DNA from: Flavipsychrobacter sp.
Lineage (GTDB): Bacteria; Bacteroidota; Bacteroidia; Chitinophagales; Chitinophagaceae
Assembly (NCBI GenBank): GCA_041392855.1
Contig: JAWKLD010000001.1
Location: 792,001-856,000, forward strand
Length of the DNA stretch: 64,000 nucleotides
Direction: 5' to 3'
A program made the translations under genes and the position numbers. The first letter of the stretch is position 1; each line of letters opens with the position of its first letter. Shown one piece after another: positions 10,281 through 17,740 of this stretch. The notes below the pieces were generated by a model. The model searched no databases. It saw nothing but the letters and a program-made list of their open reading frames with translations, and was not told the DNA's origin.

Positions 10281-11664
10281 TCATCCGATCCTTACTCCTG
10301 CTCTAACAATAACAGCGAGTGATACAGACATATGTGTAAATACTTCAGTAACCTTTACTGTAGTATCTACAACTAACCCTGGTCCTAGTCCAAGCTTCCA
10401 ATGGAAGAGAAATGGTACTAATGTGGGTAGTAACTCTACAAGTTATACCAGCTCAGGCTTAGCTAACGGAGATGTGATCACATGTGTGATGACCTCTAGT
10501 GTACCATGTCCTTCACCTGCATCAGTAACAAGTAATACTAAGACGATGATCGTTCATCCTCGTCCGGTACCATCTATTACGATCAGTGGACCTCCGGGTG
10601 ATTCAGTATGTGATACAAGAGCGGCGACGTTTACAGTTACAAGTACGGTGAATGGCGGTGCGAACCCGATTTACCAATGGCAAGTAAATGGTGTGAACAC
10701 TGGTGTGGCTGCAACAACCTTTACTACTAATACACTTGTAAATGGTGATGTGGTAAGCTGTCGTCTGACAAGTAGTGCTCTATGTGCAACACCAATGGTG
10801 GTAAGCAGTGCAGGCATCAATATGAGAGTTATACCAAGAACATTTGCTACTGGTAGAATACAAGCTACACCATCTGCCAATATATGTGAGGGTGATACCG
10901 TAAATGTATTCTTGTATTATACAAATGCAGGTCCTTCCCCAACATTCGATTGGTATGTGAATAGCGTTAAGGTCCTTAATAATCCGCAAGGTACATTTAA
11001 GTTTATAGGAGCAAAAAATAATGATACTGTTCAGTGTATCTTCACGAACAGCTTCTCTTGTCCTGAGCCTGTGATCACCAATAAGGAGATCTTCACAGTG
11101 AATAAAGTGGAAGCATCATCTGTATCTATCGTAGCTAACCCAAGTGTACTAGTACCGGGTATGCCTACAACGATAACTGCAGTTCCTGTAAATGGTGGTG
11201 CTAACCCAACTTACATCTGGCGTAGAAGTGGTCAGGTAGTAGCTGGTGTAACAGGTGATACCTATGTAGTAAATGATCTATTATACTTAGATAAGATCCA
11301 AGTGACAATGAAGCCAGACCATCCATGTAAAGTGAACGAGTTTGAGTCTAGTAATACCTTGGTTGTAAATCAGCCTAACTCAGTACAGAATGCTGTAAAT
11401 GGAGCTGATGAGCTAGGATTGTATCCTAACCCGAATAATGGTGAGTTTACTATTGAGGGAACATTCGCAGGTGTTAATGGAGCTACAAACATCTCTATTT
11501 ACAACAACCTTGGTCAGAAAGTACATACTGCTACTACAGACGTTGTAAATGGTAAATTGACCCATAAATTGAGCTTGAACGGCAAGATCGCACCAGGTTT
11601 ATACACACTATCTATAGAAGTAGATGGTCAGGTATACACCAGACGTTTCAATATTGTAGAATAA
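5494..11664 (+). CDS. Giant Ig-like repeat surface protein, C-terminal fragment with T9SS type A signal
   Basis: The 2056-residue remainder of the giant protein. The GTG at 5494 is only the first possible start in this frame; real homology begins near 5522. It holds about 16 further Ig-like units (YQWQ...YRC, C...C spacing as upstream), some with a longer loop (GSSGLGGFAYSG, GSSGTGGFTYNG). Four more diverged units follow around residues 1560-1960, with QWKRNG, YQWQVNG, FDWYVNS and YIWRRSG at the tryptophan position. The end is a T9SS type A signal: LGLYPNPNNGEFTIEG, NNLGQKVHT, APGLYTLSIEVDGQ, ending RRFNIVE. Cysteine-bonded Ig arrays of this kind are typical of extracellular adhesins. The gene stands alone, with a strong terminator 80 bp downstream. 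Confidence 0.8.
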   Translation: MVLVHQALRLAAATITIHTKPVVTVQPVNSAICAGNNTSFTITATGTGIGYQWQVSTNSGATWTNLANTGIYTGATTTTLNLTAASTAVNNNQYRCVVSGTCTPNANSNAATLTINTPPAIVNHGVNRTICEGDNTTFDVTVTGAGLTYQWQSSVDGGNTYTNVVNGGIYSNATTASLTITNVVSSASSTFFRCVIGGTCPPGVISAPRLLKVNILPAINVQPVDRVICEGGNTTFEVNTSGTTLTIQWQESTNGGATWTNLVNGGIYSGVTTQILTITGAPASAHNNQYRCVVSGACTPTVTSTAKTLSVHSQPAITANPTNKNACVGSSTSFTIAATGTNITYQWQVDLGGGFTNVSNGSSGLGGFAYSGATTATLTITNADLAINNAKYRCVVSGTINCAISATSAFATLTIDTSPAIVNHGVNRTICEGDNTTFDVTATGTGLTYQWQSSTNGGTTYTNVVNGGIYSNATTASLTITNATPSASSTLFRCVISGTCAPSVATAGRLLVVNAVPKVTSQPADMAVCLGNSASFTIIGSGANVTYQWQESTNGGATWSNVVNGGAYSGATTQSLGIATPAVTFSGNRYRCVVSGTCAPSATSNVAQLTVNTLPAITGQPSNTATCPGGNASFTVTATGSGAAYQWYISTNGGGTWGSIANGGIYSGATTATLNLTGAAVSDNGNLYRCVVSGVCLPSVTSNTVSLTINTAPVVTVNPVNSTICEGSNTSFTAAGTGTGVAYQWQVSTNGGATWTNLTNTGIYTGVTTTTLNLTAATTAVHNNQYRCMVSGTCTPSVATTAATLTIDTKPVVTVAPVNSTICEGSNTSFSVTATGTALTYQWQVSTNSGATWTNLTNTGIYSNATTATLNLTAATTAVNNNQYRCIVSGTCAPSATSTAATLTINTAPVVTVNPVNSTICEGSNTSFTAAGTGTGIAYQWQVSTNGGATWTNLTNTGIYSNATTATLNLTAATVAENNNQYRCVISGTCALAATTTAAILIFNSTPAVTMHPINSTICQNNNASFTISATGLGISYQWQESTNGGATWSNVTNGGMYSNATTSTLNLTNVPPTANNYQYRCVVTGTCAPAATSNAGILTVNAAPFVTNHGVNRTICAGDNTTFDVTAIGLGVTYQWQLSTNGGATWSNVTNGGIYSNATTASLTITNAMATSSSTLFRCVLGGSCPPGVTSAPRLLVVNSLPSINVQPVDKVICDGGSTSFSITASGTSLTFQWQVSTNGGGTWTNLTNTGIHSNTTTPSLSVTAATTSANNNQYRCIVSGVCTPSVTSTARTLTVHTLPAITANPTNKNVCDGSNTTFSVTTTGTGISYQWQVSTNSGTTWTNVTNIGIYSGSNTATLALTGASLAINGYQYRCMVNSVCAPSVTSTAATLTMLTLPGFTAQPVNSVVCLGSNASFSVSATGTAVTYQWQVSTNGGGTWSNVSNGGVYSGATTATLNLAAPAASFNNNQYRCIISGSCTPSVTSNARLLTVNTPPAITGNPSNNAICDGNNVSFSCSATGTGITYQWQANTGSGFTNISNGSSGTGGFTYNGATSSTLSITNANLGLNNAQFRCVVSGASPCTPATTSSATLIVHPILTPALTITASDTDICVNTSVTFTVVSTTNPGPSPSFQWKRNGTNVGSNSTSYTSSGLANGDVITCVMTSSVPCPSPASVTSNTKTMIVHPRPVPSITISGPPGDSVCDTRAATFTVTSTVNGGANPIYQWQVNGVNTGVAATTFTTNTLVNGDVVSCRLTSSALCATPMVVSSAGINMRVIPRTFATGRIQATPSANICEGDTVNVFLYYTNAGPSPTFDWYVNSVKVLNNPQGTFKFIGAKNNDTVQCIFTNSFSCPEPVITNKEIFTVNKVEASSVSIVANPSVLVPGMPTTITAVPVNGGANPTYIWRRSGQVVAGVTGDTYVVNDLLYLDKIQVTMKPDHPCKVNEFESSNTLVVNQPNSVQNAVNGADELGLYPNPNNGEFTIEGTFAGVNGATNISIYNNLGQKVHTATTDVVNGKLTHKLSLNGKIAPGLYTLSIEVDGQVYTRRFNIVE

Positions 11665-11743
11665 ATGTGAATCGCGTAATAAGGTCTGTATTCTTGCATA
11701 AGCCTTAATTAGTTATCATAGATGGTTATAGGTGTACCATCCC

Positions 11744-11775
11744 GTGCCTTATACGTTTAGTATAAGGCACTTTTT
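11744..11775 (+). terminator. Rho-independent terminator of the Ig-repeat gene
   Basis: Perfect 11-bp inverted repeat GTGCCTTATAC / GTATAAGGCAC with loop GTTTA, followed directly by TTTTT. It lies 80 bp after the stop codon of the giant gene. Confidence 0.85.
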
Positions 11776-11785
11776 ATATACTTAT

Positions 11786-11818
11786 ACATAAACAAATAAG
11801 CCTCCAAGACTGGAGGCT
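11786..11818 (-). terminator. Hairpin terminator for the small minus-strand ORF
   Basis: Arms AGCCTCCA and TGGAGGCT (8 bp perfect, loop AGAC). Read on the minus strand it is followed by TTATTTGTTT. It would end a transcript of the 44-codon ORF at 11925-12059. The left part is the 20-bp sequence repeated at 2006-2025. Confidence 0.55.
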
Positions 11819-11924
11819 TCTGTTACATATAGAGGATAAGAGAGAACTTGTTAATATGCCATGTAGCTGCTATCTATATTCTACTGCACTATTATCTGTA
11901 GCATACAGGCATTTAGTAAAAAAC

Positions 11925-12059
11925 TTAAAGGTTAACTGCTAAAACAATGCAAGTGATGATAGCAACAAAGAGTGCATTCTTTTTAAGTGCATCTTTTTTA
12001 GCTATAGCTTTCCCGATGTTTAAAGTTGCTTGTTGTTGAAGAGTGATCGTGTTTTGCAT
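11925..12059 (-). CDS. Small membrane protein, 44 residues, unknown
   Basis: ATG at 12057-12059, stop at 11925-11927. The product starts MQNTITLQQQATLNIGKAIA, has a lysine-rich middle (KKDALKK), then a single predicted membrane helix NALFVAIITCIVLAVNL up to the C-terminus. A hairpin terminator lies downstream at 11786-11818 and the gene is isolated from other ORFs in a 650-bp gap. Upstream is an unusual G/T-rich stretch on the plus strand (12061-12125), meaning an A/C-rich leader on this strand. I do not recognise a family; coding status rests on the helix plus the terminator. Confidence 0.5.
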   Translation of the reverse strand: MQNTITLQQQATLNIGKAIAKKDALKKNALFVAIITCIVLAVNL

Positions 12060-12320
12060 GACTGTGTTTTTTACTGTGTGTGTTTTTGTTTTGTGTTTGT
12101 GTGTGTTTTATTTTTTGTTTTGAAACGCCCGAGACGTTGTTGTTTGTTTTGTTGACACAAAGATGCAACAAGAACAAGCCTCACTCCAAAGAATCATGTT
12201 TGCTTAACGCTATGTTTAGAACTGGTTAACAGGAAGTTTGTTAACAGTTTGCCACTTATTAACAAAAAAGGGTAGCTAAAATAGCTGCCCTATATAATGT
12301 AATGTGATAGAAGAAGTGTA

Positions 12321-12740
12321 TTAGTTGCTATATACAGCACCATATTGAGTGATGAGTAGTACCTTTCCTGTAGCAGGTGTGTAAAGAATAATCCTTTCGT
12401 CAAATTCCGGTTTCCAAATAGCTGTCCACGCGTTAATAAAAGGGAATTTGTTCATAGCGTCTACAGTGTCTTCATTCCAAATGATGTACATTTTTTCTGC
12501 ATCCGCAAAATCGTATAGACTGAATAGATAGGCTATATCATAAATTACTTCTTCGTCATAATCGTCATATTCAAGGTTGTCTTCAATGGTAGCAAAAATA
12601 TTACCGCGCTCGCTTGCGCCAGGTATATTGTTTCGTAGATGGCGTATGACTTTATCGCCTTCCATTTTGCTCAAGCTTTCAAACTCGGGGAATTTCTTAT
12701 CGAATTGTGTTTCGTACTCTTCTATTTTAAACTGTTGCAT
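12321..12740 (-). CDS. Hypothetical acidic cytoplasmic protein
   Basis: 139 residues, no signal peptide and no membrane segment. It is rich in acidic and aromatic residues, with a highly acidic stretch around DNLEYDDYDEEVIYDI and a hydrophobic, tryptophan-containing second half (NAWTAIWKPEF, then GKVLLITQYGAVY). I do not recognise the family. It lies 40 bp downstream of the four-helix membrane protein on the same strand, so the two may form an operon. Confidence 0.6.
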   Translation of the reverse strand: MQQFKIEEYETQFDKKFPEFESLSKMEGDKVIRHLRNNIPGASERGNIFATIEDNLEYDDYDEEVIYDIAYLFSLYDFADAEKMYIIWNEDTVDAMNKFPFINAWTAIWKPEFDERIILYTPATGKVLLITQYGAVYSN

Positions 12741-12780
12741 GCTAATAGCTTTCTGCCAACAAAACTATATAATATCTTCT

Positions 12781-13353
12781 CTAAATGGTAGTGGTAGTGT
12801 ACGACTGTTCTGTTTGTAGTTGGTATGTTTTATACATTTTTCTGTGCCAGTATATATTGATGCCAATTATACCAAGTATTATAATAACATATATAGCAGC
12901 AGCACTGTGGTAGTTTTTATAGAAATCGGTGTGTCTTATTAATAGCCACATTATAGTGCTTATTATACCTGCAAATGATATGGCATAGGTAAGTATATGT
13001 CCTAAGTAGTGTTGTAGCCGCTTTACATTTTTAGGCATTTTATATAAAAGTGCAGCCCATTTATCACTCTTGCCAAAGTATATGTAAGTAGTCACTTGTT
13101 CAAAACTTAACCCTTTTTCTTGAGGTAAGAGGTTGTATGGTTTGAAAGTAGCTATGTAATAGTTATAAATAATAAAAAGAGTAAGTAGGCTAACTATTAA
13201 TAATATAGGCGACCAGCCAAACCCAAGTACTGATGCCAATGGGTTAGCTTCTTTTTCTAAGTCTGGTGTATGCTGATAAGTAGCATATACATCATAGCCA
13301 CGAGAGAAAAGTATCCATGATGTTGTCAGTATAAATTTTAAAGCCTTACTCAT
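12781..13353 (-). CDS. Hypothetical membrane protein with about four helices
   Basis: 190 residues. Hydrophobic segments lie near the N-terminus (ALKFILTTSWILF), about residues 48-72 (WSPILLIVSLLTLFIIYNYY), about 120-140 (LTYAISFAGIISTIMWLL) and about 152-170 (AAIYVIIILGIIGINIYW). The second loop contains LPQEKGLSFEQVTTYIYFGKSDKW. The family is not recognised. The upstream edge at 13353 is 147 bp from the end of the next minus-strand gene, and the 139-residue hypothetical follows it. Confidence 0.65.
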   Translation of the reverse strand: MSKALKFILTTSWILFSRGYDVYATYQHTPDLEKEANPLASVLGFGWSPILLIVSLLTLFIIYNYYIATFKPYNLLPQEKGLSFEQVTTYIYFGKSDKWAALLYKMPKNVKRLQHYLGHILTYAISFAGIISTIMWLLIRHTDFYKNYHSAAAIYVIIILGIIGINIYWHRKMYKTYQLQTEQSYTTTTI

Positions 13354-13446
13354 TTAGTGTGGATTTTAAAATGAAAGTATTTTATATGCTTTAAATATAT
13401 TCCTAATGCTTTCTTAAGGCAATGTTATAGTTATGAAATAATAGAA

Positions 13447-13472
13447 GGGCTACTGCATCTGCGCAATAGCCC
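13447..13472 (-). terminator. Probable terminator after the T9SS type B gene
   Basis: GGGCTA / TAGCCC arms with extra G-C pairs inside (GC...GC), followed on the minus strand by a T-rich TTCTATTATTT. The stop of the type B protein is 28 bp away. The T tract is interrupted, so confidence is moderate. Confidence 0.45.
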
Positions 13473-13499
13473 CTCAACACTATATTATCTCTATGTCTT

Positions 13500-16400
13500 T
13501 TATCGTATCAAGGTAACGTTGCCTTGTTTATTGATTGTTCTGCCTGTTGGGGTAGTTGCTTCAATAGAGTATATGTACACACCCATTGGCTGTGGTTCTC
13601 CGTTAAAGCGTCCATCCCATCCTTGGTTAGCATCTTTTGTTTCAAAAACCTTTGTTCCCCAGCGGTTGTAGATAGCAAAGCTCTTCAATTCTATAGCGCC
13701 TCTGCCTACTATTTTGAAAGTAGCATTATTACCATTTCCTGGAGTGAAGGCATTTGGTAGTTTTACATAACTATCTTCAATCACAAGCACGTCTATAGAG
13801 TCTGTAGCCATACAACCACCTTCAGTACTTGCACGTACTATATAACGTGTGTTTACATCAGGAGTAGCCCTTGGATTACCAATGCTAGGGTTACTTAAAC
13901 CTACAGTTGGGAACCAGCTATAGTACACGCAGTTACCTTCAGGATTCATATGGTAGGTTTCTTTCGGGTAAAGACGTATAGAATCTGGTAAGTGTAGTAT
14001 TGCTTTAGGCTGTACTTTTATTTTTACACGAGCTGTATCCTTACAGTTATTGATATCTCTCGCATATACAGTATAAAGTTGGTTGGCTACAGGCCATACT
14101 TTTGGAGACATATCCTCAGTGCTGTTAATACTAATATCAGGACTCCAATAGTATTGTGTACCGGTCGGTACGGTCATTGCTATAATAGCTGTATCTCCCG
14201 GGCATATTGCCGTATCGTTTGATACATTGATAAAGTCGGCAGGGAAGACGTTTACAGTAACTGTATCTTTTCCTTCGCAACCAATAGATGTGCTTGCTGT
14301 AAGTATCAATGTAGTCGTGCCTGTACCTTTGAATATAGGGTTCGTAATTGCATCGTTATTTAGAGATGCTCCAGGTGTCCATTTGTAGCTATAGTTGGTA
14401 TAGTTTGCAGGTGTAACATCTGCTGATAAGCTTGTGGTGTCATCAAAGCATATTGATTTGTCAGGATTAACAACTACAGATGGTATTGGTTGTACCTCTA
14501 CTTTTAAGGTTGCTATACTGTCATCACAACCTGCATAGCTTGCTTTTACAGTATATGTATACTCGCCATGAGGAGCAGGGGTAAGTGATGGTGCTATAAT
14601 ATCCCTGTTAGACACAACACCCGAAGCTGCATCATCAGTCCATGTGTATTTGTATCTAGTGTCACCATTAGCACGTATTTGAACGCTTTGACCAGCACAT
14701 ATAATAGTATCTGGATTCTCTATATTAAATCCGTCCAAAACATCGATCATAATAGTGTCTCTGCCTTTACAGCTATTTACATTGCTGCCTATTTCTACAT
14801 AGTAGGTGATATCTACAGGTGTAGTACTTGTAGGGTCTGCCTTGGTTGTAGAGCTTAAGTATGTGGTTGGGGTCCAATTATAGGTATAAGTAACACCAGT
14901 TGTGTTATCAGGTTTTACATCTAAAGCTGTAGGCTTGCCCGGGCAGGTGATCACATCATCCTGACCATCAAATTTAGGACCACTAAGTACATCTACTTTT
15001 ACAGTATCAGTGTTGTTAGTACAGAAGGAAGATGCTCCTGAAGTAACTACATAAGTAGTTGTAGTGGTAGGTCTTGCAATTGGGTTAGCGATGTTTGGAT
15101 TGTTTAAACTGTTAGGAGTACCTCCGGAAAGTATTGTCCATGTATAGTTTCCTCCTCCGGTAGCGCCTAAGAAAGCAGCGTCATTTTCACATATGCTGGT
15201 ATCTGGCACAGCTTTGGTAGATGGCCATATATATATAGGTATGCTTATAGTATAGGACAATAATATGCCTGGCGGTTTACAGGTAGAATCTTTAATAGTA
15301 ATGATAATATTATTAAGTCCTACATCTGCTACTGTAGGTGTCCAAGAGAAGCATGCCGTTACCGTATCTGTTCTTTGATTTTTATAGCTAATAGAAGCTG
15401 TTGGTAAGGATTGTTTTAAATTGTCTTCAAGTATGATAATTGCATCAGTGTCTGCTGATGTGACATCAAAACAAAATTCCATTTTCTGGTCTATGCAACC
15501 GTTAGCTTGGTTGTTGAGCCATTGTCCTCCTTTGATATCAATACTAGGTGTGTCAATTTTAGGTATTGTAGGGTTACATTGTAGTACTTGTACCTGTATA
15601 TCTCTCATTATAGAGCCTAACAACTGTCCGTTACGGTATTCTCTTGTACGTATGGTCATTGTTTCAGCTCCTATAAGACTTGCTGTGAAGTTGATTTGTC
15701 CTGTGCTAGGGTTTAGTGAGAAAGAGCCGTTGGATTGTATAGGGTTTCCAGGAAAAGTAATAGCTGGGAAACCAGTAGGTTGAGCTCTTAATCCCATTAA
15801 CTGCGCAGGGTTAGTACAGCTGTTGCCCGTAGGTGCATTCAATGGTCTTATTACTTCAGATACTAAAGAATCTCCATCAGCATCGATGGAGCCATTGTTG
15901 AATGTATATGGGGTATTTATGCATACATAAGGTATAGGCTTTATAGAAAAGTAAGGAGAGTTATTAGCCCATGTGTTAGCACTATTGAAGGTGGTTTCTA
16001 CATATAGTTGTCCGCCACCTATGTTGTTACTTGTATTACGTGCATTGATCCATGCGGCAAACTTCCAAGAGTTGCAGGCTAAGGGTAGTGGTTCTATTAC
16101 AGAGTACCACCATTCTTCATATCCGGGAACTGATGAGTTTGGGTTCTCACAGTCAGTTCTGGTCATAGAGCAACCACGTGATACTTGTGTCCCGTTTGCT
16201 ACACCGGGAGGGATAGTACCTGTCCATCTTGTCATCACTCTATTATATGCTGTGTTAGTACAGTTGTTAAAGAAACAAAGGTTCACCGTGTTGGGTGGTG
16301 CAGCAGTAGCTGGCGTTCCGTTAGGATTTAAGGTACAGTCGCGGTAGAATTTAAAGAAGAATCTATATGTAGAGTCTCCCAGCCATTCGTATACGATCTC

Positions 16401-16505
16401 TGCACCCGAGGCATGTGTTGCCTTTGCCTGTTGTGGCAGCATAGAAATGCCCACAATGGCCAGTGTAGATAAAAGAATGAGTAGCCTGTTTTTCATAGGT
16501 TGCAT
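13500..16505 (-). CDS. Large secreted protein with T9SS type B (gliding-motility) C-terminal domain
   Basis: 1001 residues. The start is either of two close ATGs (16505 or 16496); both lead into a signal peptide ending near QQAKA. Residues about 30-330 are a cysteine-rich N-terminal region (WLGDSTYRFFFKFYRDC, LCFFNNC, GCSMTRTDCENP) that is also seen at the start of the 1507-residue protein at 53214-57737. The middle holds several PKD-like beta domains, each with a C-x-G or C-P-G motif (CPGKPTALD, ICAGQSVQI, ICPGDTAIIAM). The C-terminus is a classic CHU_C/type B module: LPNAFTPGNGNN, FAIYNRWGTKVFET, GWDGRFNGEPQPMGVYIYSI. Expected to be exported by the T9SS and attached to the surface. Monocistronic with its own terminator. 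Confidence 0.85.
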   Translation of the reverse strand: MQPMKNRLLILLSTLAIVGISMLPQQAKATHASGAEIVYEWLGDSTYRFFFKFYRDCTLNPNGTPATAAPPNTVNLCFFNNCTNTAYNRVMTRWTGTIPPGVANGTQVSRGCSMTRTDCENPNSSVPGYEEWWYSVIEPLPLACNSWKFAAWINARNTSNNIGGGQLYVETTFNSANTWANNSPYFSIKPIPYVCINTPYTFNNGSIDADGDSLVSEVIRPLNAPTGNSCTNPAQLMGLRAQPTGFPAITFPGNPIQSNGSFSLNPSTGQINFTASLIGAETMTIRTREYRNGQLLGSIMRDIQVQVLQCNPTIPKIDTPSIDIKGGQWLNNQANGCIDQKMEFCFDVTSADTDAIIILEDNLKQSLPTASISYKNQRTDTVTACFSWTPTVADVGLNNIIITIKDSTCKPPGILLSYTISIPIYIWPSTKAVPDTSICENDAAFLGATGGGNYTWTILSGGTPNSLNNPNIANPIARPTTTTTYVVTSGASSFCTNNTDTVKVDVLSGPKFDGQDDVITCPGKPTALDVKPDNTTGVTYTYNWTPTTYLSSTTKADPTSTTPVDITYYVEIGSNVNSCKGRDTIMIDVLDGFNIENPDTIICAGQSVQIRANGDTRYKYTWTDDAASGVVSNRDIIAPSLTPAPHGEYTYTVKASYAGCDDSIATLKVEVQPIPSVVVNPDKSICFDDTTSLSADVTPANYTNYSYKWTPGASLNNDAITNPIFKGTGTTTLILTASTSIGCEGKDTVTVNVFPADFINVSNDTAICPGDTAIIAMTVPTGTQYYWSPDISINSTEDMSPKVWPVANQLYTVYARDINNCKDTARVKIKVQPKAILHLPDSIRLYPKETYHMNPEGNCVYYSWFPTVGLSNPSIGNPRATPDVNTRYIVRASTEGGCMATDSIDVLVIEDSYVKLPNAFTPGNGNNATFKIVGRGAIELKSFAIYNRWGTKVFETKDANQGWDGRFNGEPQPMGVYIYSIEATTPTGRTINKQGNVTLIR

Positions 16506-16732
16506 ATTGTATAGTTGTTGAATAATAGCCTTATTTTGTAGTGCAGTACTTCCTTTGTGATAGTACTGGTATATAGAAAGACGTAGCTAAAAATGCATTT
16601 GGTTTGGATGGAAAAAGCACATTAAAAAAACTTAATGTTGCGATTAACTTTTGGTTCTAAAACAGGTGGTTATCATTAATTATTAGTTACTCGAAAAGAG
16701 GTAGGTTAAAGAAAATAATTCGATATTAGCAT

Positions 16733-17350
16733 ATGCATAAAAAGCAATACTCTAAAAATAAGCAGGCTTCTTATCAAGAACCTTTAGACAGTCGAACGGC
16801 ACAACAACTTTTAGAAGACCAGTTGTTATTATTGAAACTGATATATGATAAGTTGTCTTTATTGCAATATTTACGTGATGCTGACGATAAAAAGAAAGTA
16901 TTAATAGAGCATAATGCTTATATGAAATATATGAGCGAATTACTATATAAGGGGCTGGTAATTGATTTTGTAGCATTGTTTGGTGGTGATAGATCGAAAG
17001 AGAAAAATAGCTTGCAGATGTATTATACCAATGCCTATAATGACACTATAGATGCTGATAAGCTAGGTGCAATACGCACTGCTTTGAGTAGGTATAAACC
17101 CATGAAGAATCCGATAAAAAGGCTAACCAATCTACGAGATAAAGAAGTGTCACATTATGACATTACTTCTACGGGTAATGCTCGTGTTACCATTCGTGTC
17201 AATTGGGAGATAGTTACAATTATGGAAGAGCTATTTAAAGTAGCTAAGAAAGTAATAGGGATAGGTATGGTATTGCCAGAAGATGCCTTTGATGCCACTG
17301 ATAAGGTTGCAGCATTGGATGATATGGTTACTAGTATGGTAAAAGGGTAG
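16733..17350 (+). CDS. HEPN/AbiU2-like protein
   Basis: 205 residues, mostly helical. The segment NLRDKEVSHYD near residue 143 has an R-x5-H arrangement like the R-x4-6-H motif of HEPN-type RNases and of the AbiU2 family; the preceding region (MKYMSELLYKGLVIDFVALFGG) fits the helical bundle before it. AbiU2 proteins were first described in phage abortive infection, but many relatives are uncharacterised. The next gene starts 5 bp after its stop, so the two are probably co-transcribed. The family call is from motif reading only. Confidence 0.55.
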   Translation: MHKKQYSKNKQASYQEPLDSRTAQQLLEDQLLLLKLIYDKLSLLQYLRDADDKKKVLIEHNAYMKYMSELLYKGLVIDFVALFGGDRSKEKNSLQMYYTNAYNDTIDADKLGAIRTALSRYKPMKNPIKRLTNLRDKEVSHYDITSTGNARVTIRVNWEIVTIMEELFKVAKKVIGIGMVLPEDAFDATDKVAALDDMVTSMVKG

Positions 17351-17355
17351 ACTGA

Positions 17356-17736
17356 ATGATAAATATTAACCCTGTATTAATAACACAATTAACTACTGCT
17401 ATGTGGGAGGAGAAACTCAACTTTTACGATAAACTTATTGCTACCAATAAGAAGTTCGAGCGTAAGGGCAAAACCATGCCCTACACATCAGCTAACGGAT
17501 ATATGTTTTCTCTATTCAACAAAGCTGGTGAGATAGGTATACGGCTGCATAAGGACGACTGTAAGAAATTTATGGAAGAACATAATACGACTATCTACAA
17601 GTCTTACGGAGCAGTAATGAAAGATTATGTGTTGATACCAGAGGAAATGTACGGCGATCTAAAACTGCTTGCCAAATACCTTGATAAGAGCTATGAATAT
17701 GTGATGTCTTTACCTCCTAAGAAAGAGAAAAAGTAA
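17356..17736 (+). CDS. TfoX N-terminal-domain-like small protein
   Basis: 126 residues. The core (KTMPYTSANGYMFSLFNKAGEIGIRLHKDD, written here in two pieces by content: a GYMFSLF strand, then an IGIRLHKDDCKKF strand-helix) and the ending GAVMKDYVLIPEEM resemble the TfoX/Sxy N-terminal fold, which is found in many small stand-alone proteins of unknown role. A lysine-rich tail (PPKKEKK) ends it. It follows the HEPN-like gene by 5 bp. It converges with the radical SAM gene, with only 4 bp between the two stops. Confidence 0.55.
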   Translation: MININPVLITQLTTAMWEEKLNFYDKLIATNKKFERKGKTMPYTSANGYMFSLFNKAGEIGIRLHKDDCKKFMEEHNTTIYKSYGAVMKDYVLIPEEMYGDLKLLAKYLDKSYEYVMSLPPKKEKK

Positions 17737-17740
17737 AAAG

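Noticed and set aside
4234..10989. Many long open frames on the minus strand opposite the Ig-repeat gene, some cysteine-rich
   Set aside because: They recur with the repeat period and are mirror images of the repeated codons; no start signals or protein features support them.
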